This document shows positions 8,041 through 17,026 of a stretch of 64,000 nt of DNA, piece after piece (position 1 is the stretch's first letter; each line of letters starts with the position of its first letter). The stretch spans positions 36,246-100,245 of the forward strand of contig NZ_QUWK01000011.1 in the NCBI RefSeq assembly GCF_003429665.1. The letters are read 5' to 3'. Made by a program: the position numbers and the translations under genes. The notes below the pieces were generated by a model. That model saw only the letters and a list, made by a program, of their open reading frames with translations, did no database searches and was not told the DNA's origin. Source of the DNA: Sphaerochaeta halotolerans. Its GTDB lineage: Bacteria; Spirochaetota; Spirochaetia; Sphaerochaetales; Sphaerochaetaceae.

Positions 8041-10128
8041 ATGGAGTTTTTGAGGAACCTGCAACGCCCCATCACCACCTTGAGTGGAGTGGGACCTGCT
8101 GCAAAGACCTCCTATGCTGAAATGGGAATCACTACATTCAGTGACCTCTTGCTGCTCTCTCCTAGAACCTGGGAAGACCGTAGCAGGGTCCATCCCTTGG
8201 GAAGCACCCAGGACAACCAGATGGCGAACACCCTGGTCGAAGTGCTCTCTCATTCCTACTTTGGGATGCGAACGGGTAAGAAACGGACCCTAAAAATTAT
8301 GGTACGGGATGTCTCGGGCCAGGGAGATGGTCGTTTGAGCTTACTCTGCTTTGGCCGGAATTTCCTGGAAAAGACAATACAGATCGGCAGAATCTACTAC
8401 CTCTATGGAACTGTAAGCAGGCATCATGGAGAACTGCAGTGCTCCCAATTTGAATTGTATCCAGCAACCGAAGATGGTGACTTTCCCAGGCAGTTTGGCA
8501 AGATTCTTCCCATCTACCCCTTGCGAGGCTCCTTGAGTCAGCGTTTGATCAGGAAGAATATCCAGGAGATTCTGAAAAGTGTTAACCACTTCCATGATGA
8601 GTTACCTGAAAGTCTGCAAGAAAAATACCAGCTACTCTCTACTGATGAGGCAATTCGAAGCTACCACTTTCCGCCAACCATAGAGCTCCTGAATCAGGCA
8701 CGAAAGACCCTTGCTTTCACTGAACTCTTCTACCTCCAGCTTATAGTACGCAGGCACAAGGGCCTGCAACAACGACTCGCCAGTCAGGGCCCGAGCATTC
8801 CCACCAAACTTGAACTGCACTTTATGGAGCAGCTTCCCTTCAGTCTGACAAAAGATCAGATGACCAGCTTGAAAGAGATCAGGGAAGATCTTGATGGGGA
8901 GTTGCCGATGAACCGGCTTCTCCAAGGAGATGTTGGTAGTGGTAAAACCCTTGTAGCCTGGATCAGTGCCCTCCATGTACTTTCCCATGGTGCCCAAGTT
9001 GCATTCATGGCTCCAACGGAGCTGTTGGCACGCCAACATGCAGAGTCAGCAGCAAGCCTGCTTGGAGATTTGGGAATCCGCCTCGCTTTTCTCACCGGTT
9101 CAGTGAAAAACAAGGAAAGACGCCTATTGCTCAAGGCGATAGCGGAAGGGCAAGTAGACATCATCATTGGCACCCATGCACTTTTCTCTGCTGAGGTCAG
9201 CTTCAAGAACCTGGCGTATGTCATCATCGATGAACAACATCGATTCGGTGTGGAACAACGGCTCGCATTGACACAGAAAGGGACAGTCCCTGATGTGTTG
9301 CTGATGACAGCCACCCCGATTCCCCGCACGCTTTCCCTTACGGTTTTTGGAAATCTCAATGTTTCCACCTTGAGGACCATGCCACCAGGAAGAAAGCCTG
9401 TAATCACCCACCTGGTCAATGAACAAAGTCGAAGGCGGATGTACCAAGCTGTAGGGGTCGAATTCAAGCGAGGTCACCAAGCATACTTCGTCTACCCAAG
9501 AATTGATGACAGTGGACAGAGTGACCTGAGAGATGTCATCTCGATGTATGATTTTCTCAAACAAGAGTATCCTGATGTACCCTCTGAGCTGATCCATAGC
9601 AAACTTGATGAAGAAGAAAAAGTCACAATCCTTAAAAACTACCAAGCTGGAAAAATTGGGTATCTGGTCTCCACCAGTGTTGTCGAGGTCGGAATCGACA
9701 TTCCCAATGCAACTTGCATGATCATTGAACATGCAGAGCGCTTTGGGCTCTCCGCCCTTCACCAGCTGAGAGGAAGGGTCGGCCGCTCTGAGCTGCAATC
9801 CTACTGTTTCCTCGTCTTCTCAAATGAGTTGACCGATGAAGCAAAGCAACGTCTCAAGGTCATGAAGGAATCGAATGATGGGTTTTATATTGCTGAGCAG
9901 GACCTCTTGATCAGGGGGCCTGGAGAGTTGACCGGAACCAAACAGTCAGGGTACCTCAAGCTCGCCTACGCATCCTTAACCGATGATCTCCCCCTCATCG
10001 AGATTGCAAGAGAGGAAGCAGACCTCATCCTTACCACCGATCCAGGGCTTCTTGCCCCGCCGCTTGCAAGTATCAGGGAAGTACTTCGCCACGCTCCACC
10101 CTTTACCGCGGAAGGAAGTGAGGCGTAA
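8041..10128 (+). CDS. recG: ATP-dependent DNA helicase RecG
   Basis: This 695-residue helicase remodels stalled forks and Holliday junctions. An N-terminal wedge/OB domain starts with the GVGPAAK helix-hairpin segment. The helicase core follows: Walker A GDVGSGKT near residue 296, DEQH box IIDEQHRFG near 395, LLMTATPIPRTL near 421, and a C-terminal RecA lobe with LRGRVGRS near 578. The DEQH box and the length fit RecG rather than Mfd or PriA. It sits between yggT and rsmD on the same strand. Confidence 0.97.
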   Translation: MEFLRNLQRPITTLSGVGPAAKTSYAEMGITTFSDLLLLSPRTWEDRSRVHPLGSTQDNQMANTLVEVLSHSYFGMRTGKKRTLKIMVRDVSGQGDGRLSLLCFGRNFLEKTIQIGRIYYLYGTVSRHHGELQCSQFELYPATEDGDFPRQFGKILPIYPLRGSLSQRLIRKNIQEILKSVNHFHDELPESLQEKYQLLSTDEAIRSYHFPPTIELLNQARKTLAFTELFYLQLIVRRHKGLQQRLASQGPSIPTKLELHFMEQLPFSLTKDQMTSLKEIREDLDGELPMNRLLQGDVGSGKTLVAWISALHVLSHGAQVAFMAPTELLARQHAESAASLLGDLGIRLAFLTGSVKNKERRLLLKAIAEGQVDIIIGTHALFSAEVSFKNLAYVIIDEQHRFGVEQRLALTQKGTVPDVLLMTATPIPRTLSLTVFGNLNVSTLRTMPPGRKPVITHLVNEQSRRRMYQAVGVEFKRGHQAYFVYPRIDDSGQSDLRDVISMYDFLKQEYPDVPSELIHSKLDEEEKVTILKNYQAGKIGYLVSTSVVEVGIDIPNATCMIIEHAERFGLSALHQLRGRVGRSELQSYCFLVFSNELTDEAKQRLKVMKESNDGFYIAEQDLLIRGPGELTGTKQSGYLKLAYASLTDDLPLIEIAREEADLILTTDPGLLAPPLASIREVLRHAPPFTAEGSEA

Positions 10129-10179
10129 CTTGCACATTTCTACACAATTACCTATCATCAATCCCATGAGGCATAGAAT

Positions 10180-10740
10180 ATGAGAATTACCGGAGGAATC
10201 TATCGGGGGAGGACCGTCGCGTGTCCGCCAGGTATCATCAGACCTGCCATGGACATGATGAGGGAGTCTCTCTTCTCAATCCTGGGAAATCTGGAAGGAA
10301 AAACCTGGCTGGATCTATTCACCGGGAGCGGCTGCGTCGGTATCGAGGCAGCGAGCCGGGGTGCAGGCTTGGTTCACTTGGTGGAAAAAGACCGGCAGAA
10401 AAAGGCCACCATCCTGGATAATATCAGCATGGTGGAGAGCGAAATCAAGCTCTTTATGGCTGACGTCAGACGCTTTATCCCTACGGCAAAAATGCAGTAC
10501 GACATTGTGTATGCAGATCCTCCCTTTCCAATGCAAGGCAAGGTTGACCTGGCAAAGGCAGTGGATACACAAAAACTGCTTAGTTCTGGAGGCTTGTTCA
10601 TCATACATTACCCATCAGAAGAAAAGAAACAGTGGCCAGAAGCGATAGGTGCCTTGGTCTGTTATGATGAGCGAAAATATGGAAGAAGTACACTACGATT
10701 CTATCGGAACACCACGGGGGAGGAACAAGCAAATGTATGA
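10180..10740 (+). CDS. rsmD: 16S rRNA (guanine966-N2)-methyltransferase RsmD
   Basis: This 186-residue class I methyltransferase begins MRITGGIYRGR, the conserved RsmD opening. It has an SAM-binding segment LDLFTGSGCVGIEAASRG and the catalytic motif YADPPFP near residue 109. The stop overlaps the start of the thioesterase gene by 8 bp, so the two are probably translated together. Confidence 0.93.
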   Translation: MRITGGIYRGRTVACPPGIIRPAMDMMRESLFSILGNLEGKTWLDLFTGSGCVGIEAASRGAGLVHLVEKDRQKKATILDNISMVESEIKLFMADVRRFIPTAKMQYDIVYADPPFPMQGKVDLAKAVDTQKLLSSGGLFIIHYPSEEKKQWPEAIGALVCYDERKYGRSTLRFYRNTTGEEQANV

Positions 10741-11563
10741 TGCACTCGTAACCATTGACGAGCAGAATGTGGCACACAGCACATTTACTACCTACAGCTA
10801 TGAGACCGATTGCTACACTGATGCCCGTCTGGCCTTCTATTTCCAGATTATACAGGAAGCAGCAGGAGCCCATGCAGCAAGCAGGGGATACTCTCTTCCC
10901 GAGATGAACAAAGAAGGGAAAACCTGGGTAATCACCCGAATTCGGATGGAAGTATTCCGCTATACCCATTGGCCGGAAGTTCTGAAGGTGGAAACCTGGG
11001 CACAGGATCCGATCAGGTTGCATATTCCTCGTGTGGTCAGAGCCTTCGATACAGAAGGAAATCTGATTTTCATTGCCAAGACCCACTGGGCGATTCTAGA
11101 TCTGGAACGTAACAGGCCGTGCAGACCGAAGGATATGTCCTTTCGTATCGGTATTCCCCCTAAGGATGATAGTGAGCACTCATTGGACATGCATCTTGAG
11201 AACAACCACCATGGGGAAGATGCGGATCTTCATCAATTGACCGTCCATTCCCCCAGGATTACCTACCTCGATACCGACCGTAACCAGCATGTGAACAATA
11301 TATCCTACCTCTCATGGGCTTTGGAGAGCCTTCCCTCCTCCTTCCGTAACCGCCTCAAGGTAGCGGAGGTGGACGTATCGTATCTGCGCCAGACCTTCCT
11401 TGAGGATACAATCGTCGTATACACCGAGAGCAAAGACCCTGATGCATTAAAGAAGGATGAACCACTGTTGCACCACAGGATTATCCGAAAAGAAACAGAT
11501 GGGACTGAAACACTGGTATGGGTGGGATCCACACGGTGGAAAGCACGGGAAGATCTTAGATAA
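10733..11563 (+). CDS. Acyl-ACP thioesterase family protein
   Basis: This is about 276 residues with two hot-dog halves. The first (TYSYETDCYTDARL, then EAAGAHA) and second (DTDRNQHVNNISYLSWAL) match the FatA/FatB-like bacterial family; DxNxHVNN is the catalytic region. It would release fatty acids from acyl carrier protein. A longer in-frame extension reaches back to 10649 inside rsmD, but ATG 10733 follows a strong GGGGGAGG site and fits the family N-terminus. The 3' end overlaps the convergent glycosidase-like gene by 8 bp. Confidence 0.85.
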   Translation: MYDALVTIDEQNVAHSTFTTYSYETDCYTDARLAFYFQIIQEAAGAHAASRGYSLPEMNKEGKTWVITRIRMEVFRYTHWPEVLKVETWAQDPIRLHIPRVVRAFDTEGNLIFIAKTHWAILDLERNRPCRPKDMSFRIGIPPKDDSEHSLDMHLENNHHGEDADLHQLTVHSPRITYLDTDRNQHVNNISYLSWALESLPSSFRNRLKVAEVDVSYLRQTFLEDTIVVYTESKDPDALKKDEPLLHHRIIRKETDGTETLVWVGSTRWKAREDLR

Positions 11564-12572
11564 AGACCTTCCGCAAGGAAGGCTCCTTGCCTAAAAGCAA
11601 ACCGATGGACTCTCTTACCGGATAGTATCCATGCTTGGAGTTGGCGCTATAGTAGCAATACCAGCAAGCCTCTTCCTTCTTATAGCGGACATCACAACTG
11701 ACAATATACCGGCTAGCCCACCCTTCCTTCGGAGAGACCAAGAGGGGGGACCGGAAGGAAGGCTTGAAGGAAATCCCATCTCTGCTCTCCAATTGCAGCA
11801 GCACGGAAGCGGTTTTTGCACACTCCTTATCCCAATACATTGCACATTCAAACCCAACATAGCCATCCTCAGCACGTACTACCTTGATACTTCCTACCGC
11901 CATGCTCCGATACGGATCATCTGGATCCGGGGAGAGCAGAGGTTCTCCCTCGTTCGCAAGAGCATATGGTCCTTCAATAGTTGAAGCAAGAGCAAGGGCA
12001 AAATAGCGGCTGGTCTTCTGCTTCGTGTCAGGAAGCAGCAGGTGGGAGGCTCCAAAATACAGTCGATACCCTGCTCCATCCTTGATAATCTGAGGTCGTG
12101 AAATCCTTGGCTTCTTCAACCCGTCTGCAGAGAAGGGTATCTCCCTACTATCCAGTATAATCTTAGGCTCACTGAAAAGTATCAAATCTGTAGAGGAGCA
12201 CATTTCAAACCGGCTATAGCTGACCTTCTCCTGCTCTCTACGCTTCAGTCTTCCTTTCTTCAGATTAGGTAATGAGGCATTATGTTTCTCGTACAGGAGG
12301 TAATACACCCCATCCTCTTGATAGATTGAGGGGGAATGTCCCCGTAAAGCAACCATTTTTCTTGGTTCCCAGCTGATCCCATTCTCACTGATGAAGTGTT
12401 CAATACCCACCCAGGTGTGACCAAAGAGATGCCATTTCCCATCAGGACTCTCCTCAGGGAACAGAAAGAAGGGATCACAAAGCCTAGGCATGTACCAGAG
12501 GCTTCTGATGACTGGTTCATCACTGAATGGATACCAAGAAATTCTAGAGAATGTGGAGAGGCTCTGGTTCAT
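11556..12572 (-). CDS. Glycosidase-like five-bladed beta-propeller protein
   Basis: This is about 338 residues, started at ATG 12572 behind AGAGGA. Repeated blade-like segments (LCDPFFLFPEESPDGKWHLF, HSPSIYQEDGVYYLLYEKHN, ISRPQIIKDGAGYRLYFGAS) resemble GH32/43/68/130-type propellers. No signal peptide is seen, so it is probably cytoplasmic. The substrate cannot be read from sequence. It is the last gene of a minus-strand group behind lspA and the small membrane protein. Confidence 0.6.
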   Translation of the reverse strand: MNQSLSTFSRISWYPFSDEPVIRSLWYMPRLCDPFFLFPEESPDGKWHLFGHTWVGIEHFISENGISWEPRKMVALRGHSPSIYQEDGVYYLLYEKHNASLPNLKKGRLKRREQEKVSYSRFEMCSSTDLILFSEPKIILDSREIPFSADGLKKPRISRPQIIKDGAGYRLYFGASHLLLPDTKQKTSRYFALALASTIEGPYALANEGEPLLSPDPDDPYRSMAVGSIKVVRAEDGYVGFECAMYWDKECAKTASVLLQLESRDGISFKPSFRSPLLVSPKEGWASRYIVSCDVRYKKEEACWYCYYSANSKHGYYPVRESIGLLLGKEPSLRKVFI

Positions 12573-12576
12573 GGTA

Positions 12577-12864
12577 TCAGTCCTCTCGGCGCTTTGGCTT
12601 TCTCTTTCTATTGAAAAGCGGGCTGAGATTATCCTCAAGGTTGAACTTGTTGTTCATCCACTTGATGACTCGTGAGTAAACCCAGAAACTCCCTCCGATA
12701 CTCACCAGGAAGGTAAGGCCCAACCAGAGGGGAATCAGGGAGCTGTTCGGGTCGACAAAACGCGTAATGAGTACAAAACAGATGATGAAAAGGACTATCA
12801 TCAGCACGATATTCAGTACGGTTGCTGCCAACATAAACCAAACGGTGTTCATTTTTTTAGACAT
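12577..12864 (-). CDS. Small two-helix membrane protein of spirochaetes
   Basis: A protein of about 95 residues starting MSKKMNTVWFML behind AAGGAAG. It has two clear hydrophobic helices (residues about 8-35 and 43-63) and a very basic C-terminus (RKRKPKRRED). It overlaps the end of lspA by 8 bp, and this placement is the reason some spirochaete annotations call it a leader-peptide processing enzyme. Nothing in the sequence shows a catalytic activity. Confidence 0.7.
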   Translation of the reverse strand: MSKKMNTVWFMLAATVLNIVLMIVLFIICFVLITRFVDPNSSLIPLWLGLTFLVSIGGSFWVYSRVIKWMNNKFNLEDNLSPLFNRKRKPKRRED

Positions 12865-13387
12865 TGTTATCTTCCTTCGTTTCAGAGCTTTCAAACAGGA
12901 GACTCACGGCAAGAAGAATCCCACTGATTACCAGCGAGGCATCAGCAATATTCCAGGTTGGCCATCGCTCAAATCCTAGGAACCCATAGACCTTTACGCT
13001 GATGAAATCCACTACCCGAAAACTCCTAAAAATACGGTCGATCAAATTTCCGATGCCACCCCCCAGGAAGAGTGCAAGCACCCATCTCTGGAACGTGGAA
13101 AGATGAATCTTTCGTGAAAAGTATACGATACATACCGCTACAACCAAAAGAACGGGAACGATGATGAAGAACAGCAACTTCACCACAATAGGAAGCTCAT
13201 CTCCCATACTGAAAGCAATAGCAGTATTGCGGACATGAACAAGTGCAAGAAAATCACCAAGATAGCGAAACCCCACAGTGTTCTCTGGGATTGTGGCAAC
13301 CACCCATGCCTTGCTGAGTTGGTCGGAAACGACAATAAGGAGGGTGAGGATGAGCGGGATGAATCTGCTGGTGTATTTCTGTGCCAT
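12857..13387 (-). CDS. lspA: Lipoprotein signal peptidase
   Basis: About 176 residues, four transmembrane segments. The family motifs are present: SDQLSKAW in helix 1, RNTAIAFS, GGGIGNLIDRIF with the first catalytic aspartate, and WPTWNIADASL with the second. It cleaves signal peptides from prolipoproteins in the inner membrane. The start at ATG 13387 lies 7 bp after a strong promoter, so the message is probably leaderless. Confidence 0.95.
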   Translation of the reverse strand: MAQKYTSRFIPLILTLLIVVSDQLSKAWVVATIPENTVGFRYLGDFLALVHVRNTAIAFSMGDELPIVVKLLFFIIVPVLLVVAVCIVYFSRKIHLSTFQRWVLALFLGGGIGNLIDRIFRSFRVVDFISVKVYGFLGFERWPTWNIADASLVISGILLAVSLLFESSETKEDNNV

Positions 13388-13394
13388 GGTGTTG

Positions 13395-13423
13395 ACTATA
13401 CTATAAGCCAGTTGGGTTGGCAA
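13395..13423 (-). promoter_or_regulatory. Promoter for lspA predicting a leaderless mRNA
   Basis: On the minus strand TTGCCA (13423-13418), a 17-bp spacer and TATAGT (13400-13395) precede ATG 13387 by 7 bp. Initiation 6-8 bp after the -10 would fall on the start codon. No Shine-Dalgarno sequence can fit in CAACACC. The promoter overlaps the end of the nif3-like gene. Confidence 0.7.
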
Positions 13424-14153
13424 TAAAACAAACTGCAAGGTCGAACGTATCCCTCATATGTTCTGAGAGCGCCTGTACCCCGAAAATTTCCGTCTGGTAG
13501 TGTCCACCCCCAATAACTGTGATACCCGCTTCCTGCGCATCATGATAGATTTGATGTTCCACTTCCCCGGTAATGAAGCAGTCCAGTCCATCTGCAAGGG
13601 CAGCATAGACATCGCTGCTTGCTCCTCCACTTACAATACCCACTGTCTTGATGCGTTCTTTGCCGAAGGGAAGTACTACCGGACTCTCAAAACCGAGCTG
13701 GCTGGCAATCCATCGTACGTCCCTACCCTCTTTGAGTACTCCCTTGAACCCCAGCGTTGTGCCTTTATATGGGGCAAATGGCTCAATGTCCTGAAGTCCT
13801 AGCTTTCCAGCCATGACGACATTGTTTCCTACCACTGGATGCGCATCAAGGGGAAGATGTGCTACATACAAATCCAGATTGCCTTGCAACAATGTACTGA
13901 TGCGGGTGTGGTGTGTCCCGGTAATAGGCAGTGGGGTGCCCCAATAGAGCCCATGGTGCACAATAAGAACATCTGCACCCTCACCAATGGCTTTCTCAAA
14001 GGTAGCCTGGCATGCATCAACCGCGAAGGCAACGTTATGGACCTCTTTCTCTGGTCCCCCTACAACCAATCCATTGAGTGAACGATCCAAACCCTCAAAT
14101 GATTCAAGTCCCAGATATACATCAAGATAGGCAACAAGTTCGCTTCGTTTCAT
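13401..14153 (-). CDS. Nif3-like dinuclear metal centre protein (NGG1p-interacting factor 3 family)
   Basis: About 250 residues. Metal-ligand motifs are present: VDACQATFEKA, LIVHHGLYW (paired histidines near residue 65), HLPLDAH, and near the C-terminus GEVEHQIYHDA and GGGHYQTE. Members are widespread and often annotated as GTP cyclohydrolase I type 2, but the biochemical role is unsettled. It lies upstream of lspA on the same strand and divergent from the Lon-like gene. Confidence 0.88.
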   Translation of the reverse strand: MKRSELVAYLDVYLGLESFEGLDRSLNGLVVGGPEKEVHNVAFAVDACQATFEKAIGEGADVLIVHHGLYWGTPLPITGTHHTRISTLLQGNLDLYVAHLPLDAHPVVGNNVVMAGKLGLQDIEPFAPYKGTTLGFKGVLKEGRDVRWIASQLGFESPVVLPFGKERIKTVGIVSGGASSDVYAALADGLDCFITGEVEHQIYHDAQEAGITVIGGGHYQTEIFGVQALSEHMRDTFDLAVCFIANPTGL

Positions 14154-14159
14154 GCCCTC

Positions 14160-14188
14160 AGTATATAGAGTTGACACCTTTTGTTCCA
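14160..14188 (-). promoter_or_regulatory. Candidate promoter of the nif3-like gene
   Basis: TATACT (14165-14160) lies 6 bp before ATG 14153. A weak -35 (TGGAAC) is 17 bp upstream. The intervening GAGGGC could be a very close Shine-Dalgarno or simply the start of a leaderless message. It overlaps the divergent promoter of the Lon-like gene. Confidence 0.5.
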
Positions 14189-14199
14189 CCACCTATAGT
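14171..14199 (+). promoter_or_regulatory. Near-consensus promoter of the Lon-like gene, leaderless type
   Basis: A perfect TTGACA (14171-14176), a 17-bp spacer and TATAGT (14194-14199). ATG 14206 begins 6 bp later, where transcription should start. The sequence TCCTTC between them has no ribosome-binding site. Confidence 0.8.
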
Positions 14200-14205
14200 T
14201 CCTTC

Positions 14206-16242
14206 ATGACCGACACCAAAAAGCGGGTCCATCCGCTCACCTATGAAGAAGCCTCCTTTGATTTTGATCCCCTACTCATCAGCGAATGCCGAGCCTTGGG
14301 CAGCAACGAACACATTGTTGGCCAACCTAGGGCACTTCGCAGCTTGGAGATTGGACTCAGTCTACAGAAATGCGGATATAACATCTTTGTAAGTGGAGAG
14401 GCTGCAAGTGGACAGTATGAGGCGGTATGTTTCTGTGCTGAACACCAGAGAAACAATCTTGATGCAATCAGGGATATCGTCTATGTGTGTAATTTCAAAC
14501 AACCTGACAGCCCTACCGCGCTTACCTTCAAACCAGGAGAGGGAGAGCGCTTCTGTGATGCCTGCAGCACATTCAACCAAGAACTGCTCAGTCTCGCCCA
14601 GGACGGTCAGCACTTCTTGGAGAAAGCAGAGCATCTTGTGGACCAGATGGAACAGCAATTTCCCGACAATCGACAATTATCCTCATACTTTGCCCATCTC
14701 AAGGCCGATCTTGCCAGGGAAGATGTCCATATCCAGCATCTTGATGCAGAGATGCTCAAGAACGACCCGATTGCACGGAAATACCAAGCAAACCTGCTTG
14801 TCAATCATGCACAAACAAAACAACGCCCCCTTATCATTGAATCCTACCCAACCTTCAACAACCTCTTCGGGTCAGTGGATTCCGATGAAAAAATCCCCCA
14901 CCTCAGCCTACATGCAGGATCTCTGCTCGAAGCAGCAGGAGGATTCATTGTCATAGAGGCTGAAAAACTGCTCGGCGAGAGTGGTCTCTGGGAAGCACTG
15001 AAACGATATCTCGATGCAAATGCCCTGGCATATGAAGGAGGACTTGTCACCAAGGGTGAACTGAGAAGTAAAGTGATAAGACCTCAGGTAGTTCCTTTAC
15101 CGATCAAGGTAATCCTCATCGGTAGTGAAGAGGTCTATGATATGCTCTCTGAGGAGGATGAACGGTTTTTAACCCTCTTCAAGATTTGCGCCCAGTTTGA
15201 TTATTCGATGGAGCTCTCCAAGACAACAATTGCCCAGAGCATAGCAATCTTGGAAACCTATGCAGAGAACCATCATATGCTCCCCCTCCTGGACAGTGCT
15301 TTTAGTCAATTGCTGCGATACTCCTGTTGGTATGTGGAGTCCCGTACCCATCTGACCACGCACTTTTCCTCCTTGTATGATCTCATTGAGGAAGCCCACT
15401 GGTGGGCAAAGCACCAAAACCAGACCTACATCGATGGAGAGCTCATCCTCCGTGTCAATGAGGAGCGAGGATACATCAACGGAATCAGTGAGAGCAAAAT
15501 CAATGAAGAGATCCTCAGCGGTGATATGATTATCAGCCTCTCCGGGACAAAAATCGGGGTAGTGAATGGTTTGGCAGTCATGGACCGAGGCAGCGCTTCT
15601 TTTGGAACCCCTACGGTCATTTCCTGTACTGCCAGTCCAGGAAATGAAGGCATTGTGAATATTGAACATGAAGCCGGACTCAGTGGAGAGATCCATGACA
15701 AGGGCCTTCTCATTCTGGAAGGGTACCTACGTACACATTATGCACGTACCTTCCCACTTTCCATATATGCAGGTATTGCCTTTGAGCAATCCTATGCGGA
15801 AGTGGATGGCGATAGTGCATCCTCCAGTGAATTGCTCGCCCTGTTGTCGGCAATAGGGGAACTGCCTCTCCGCCAGGATATTGCGGTGACCGGGTCGGTC
15901 AACCAGATGGGCTTGATTCAACCGGTAGGGGGCATCAATGAGAAAATTGAGGGTTTCTTCCGCACCTGTTTGGCAACCGGACTCACCGGAAAACAGGGAG
16001 TCATCATTCCCAAGCAGAATATACGCAACCTCATCCTCCCCTATGAGGTACTGGAAGCCATCAAGGAGAAGCAATTCTTCATTTATCCGGTCAGTACCAT
16101 TGATGAAGCAATGCAGATACTCACCGGGCGAAGCGTCGGGGTACGTAATGCAAAGGGCAACTGGAGTGCAGGTAATTTCAACTTTGATATTGAAGATAAG
16201 CTGAAACGGATGTATGTAGCGGTCACTTCCAACCGGGGCTAG
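14206..16242 (+). CDS. Lon-like (LonB/AAA_32-type) serine protease
   Basis: About 678 residues. The N-terminal part follows the AAA_32 Lon-like family (GQPRALRSLEIGL, then CGYNIFVSGEAASGQ), but the P-loop position reads GEAASGQY and lacks the lysine needed for ATP. The C-terminal Lon protease domain is well kept: GDSASSSELLALLSAIG holds the catalytic serine, and GGINEKIEGFF holds the catalytic lysine about 40 residues later. It should be a protease that may work without its own ATPase, as reported for some short LonB relatives. Its 3' end overlaps the convergent methyltransferase gene by 20 bp. Confidence 0.88.
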   Translation: MTDTKKRVHPLTYEEASFDFDPLLISECRALGSNEHIVGQPRALRSLEIGLSLQKCGYNIFVSGEAASGQYEAVCFCAEHQRNNLDAIRDIVYVCNFKQPDSPTALTFKPGEGERFCDACSTFNQELLSLAQDGQHFLEKAEHLVDQMEQQFPDNRQLSSYFAHLKADLAREDVHIQHLDAEMLKNDPIARKYQANLLVNHAQTKQRPLIIESYPTFNNLFGSVDSDEKIPHLSLHAGSLLEAAGGFIVIEAEKLLGESGLWEALKRYLDANALAYEGGLVTKGELRSKVIRPQVVPLPIKVILIGSEEVYDMLSEEDERFLTLFKICAQFDYSMELSKTTIAQSIAILETYAENHHMLPLLDSAFSQLLRYSCWYVESRTHLTTHFSSLYDLIEEAHWWAKHQNQTYIDGELILRVNEERGYINGISESKINEEILSGDMIISLSGTKIGVVNGLAVMDRGSASFGTPTVISCTASPGNEGIVNIEHEAGLSGEIHDKGLLILEGYLRTHYARTFPLSIYAGIAFEQSYAEVDGDSASSSELLALLSAIGELPLRQDIAVTGSVNQMGLIQPVGGINEKIEGFFRTCLATGLTGKQGVIIPKQNIRNLILPYEVLEAIKEKQFFIYPVSTIDEAMQILTGRSVGVRNAKGNWSAGNFNFDIEDKLKRMYVAVTSNRG

Positions 16243-17026
16243 AACTCTGGTACCAACTGCAAAGCATAATGCCTGTGGCTACCGCCACATTCAATGAACC
16301 TTTGGTACCTCCCATCGGCAAGGACACCCTACCAAGGGAGGACTCACTTGCTTGTACAAGGGATGGGCTGACTCCCAGCTCCTCCCCGCCTATGATCCCC
16401 ACCCCTTCCCGAGGGAAAGGGAACCGGGAGAGATCTTTCCCACCTGTTTCCAAGGCAAAGATGGGAAGTGATTGTATCCGCTGCAACACCACATCTTCAG
16501 GCAATACCTCATGGTCAACCGTATCTACGCATCCCCGACTGGTCTTTATGGTGCGCGGGTGATCGATTCTTGCACACCCTTCAACCAAGTAAATTTTCTT
16601 GACACCGAAGGAGTCTGCACTACGAAATATGGATCCGATATTATAGGGAGAACGAATCCGGTCGAGTACCAGGATATGGGGCAATATGATACGAGCTGAA
16701 GCATCAAGCTGTCCATTCTCATCAGTGACATCCCAATCGGAAGGATCGCTACCCAAGACCGCAAGCAAGAAATAATGGATATCCTCCAGCAGAATCTTCA
16801 AATCCTTTCCCTGGACTGAGGAAACTCTCCTTGCCAAGGCAAGCAAGTGTTCCTTTTCAGCTGTATCCAATACTTCACCAAACTGCTTCTCTTCAAAGAG
16901 AGAGAGCAAACCACTGAGATAGGTGCGGTCCAACTCCTGTTCTTGTGACAGTTGATGAAACAGACTTGCACACTTTCGTACACAGGTCCGACTGTTCAGG
17001 CTTCTAAGCTTCTTCAGTGTGATCAT
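16223..17026 (-). CDS. TrmH/SpoU family RNA 2'-O-methyltransferase
   Basis: About 267 residues. The C-terminal half has the SPOUT motifs: LDRIRSPYNIGSIFRSADSF (motif 1), GVGIIGGEELGVSP (motif 2) and RVSLPMGGTKGSLNVAVATG (motif 3). The N-terminal extension of about 100 residues is not recognised. It overlaps the end of rsmI by 23 bp. The target nucleotide cannot be told from sequence. Confidence 0.88.
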   Translation of the reverse strand: MITLKKLRSLNSRTCVRKCASLFHQLSQEQELDRTYLSGLLSLFEEKQFGEVLDTAEKEHLLALARRVSSVQGKDLKILLEDIHYFLLAVLGSDPSDWDVTDENGQLDASARIILPHILVLDRIRSPYNIGSIFRSADSFGVKKIYLVEGCARIDHPRTIKTSRGCVDTVDHEVLPEDVVLQRIQSLPIFALETGGKDLSRFPFPREGVGIIGGEELGVSPSLVQASESSLGRVSLPMGGTKGSLNVAVATGIMLCSWYQSSSPGWK

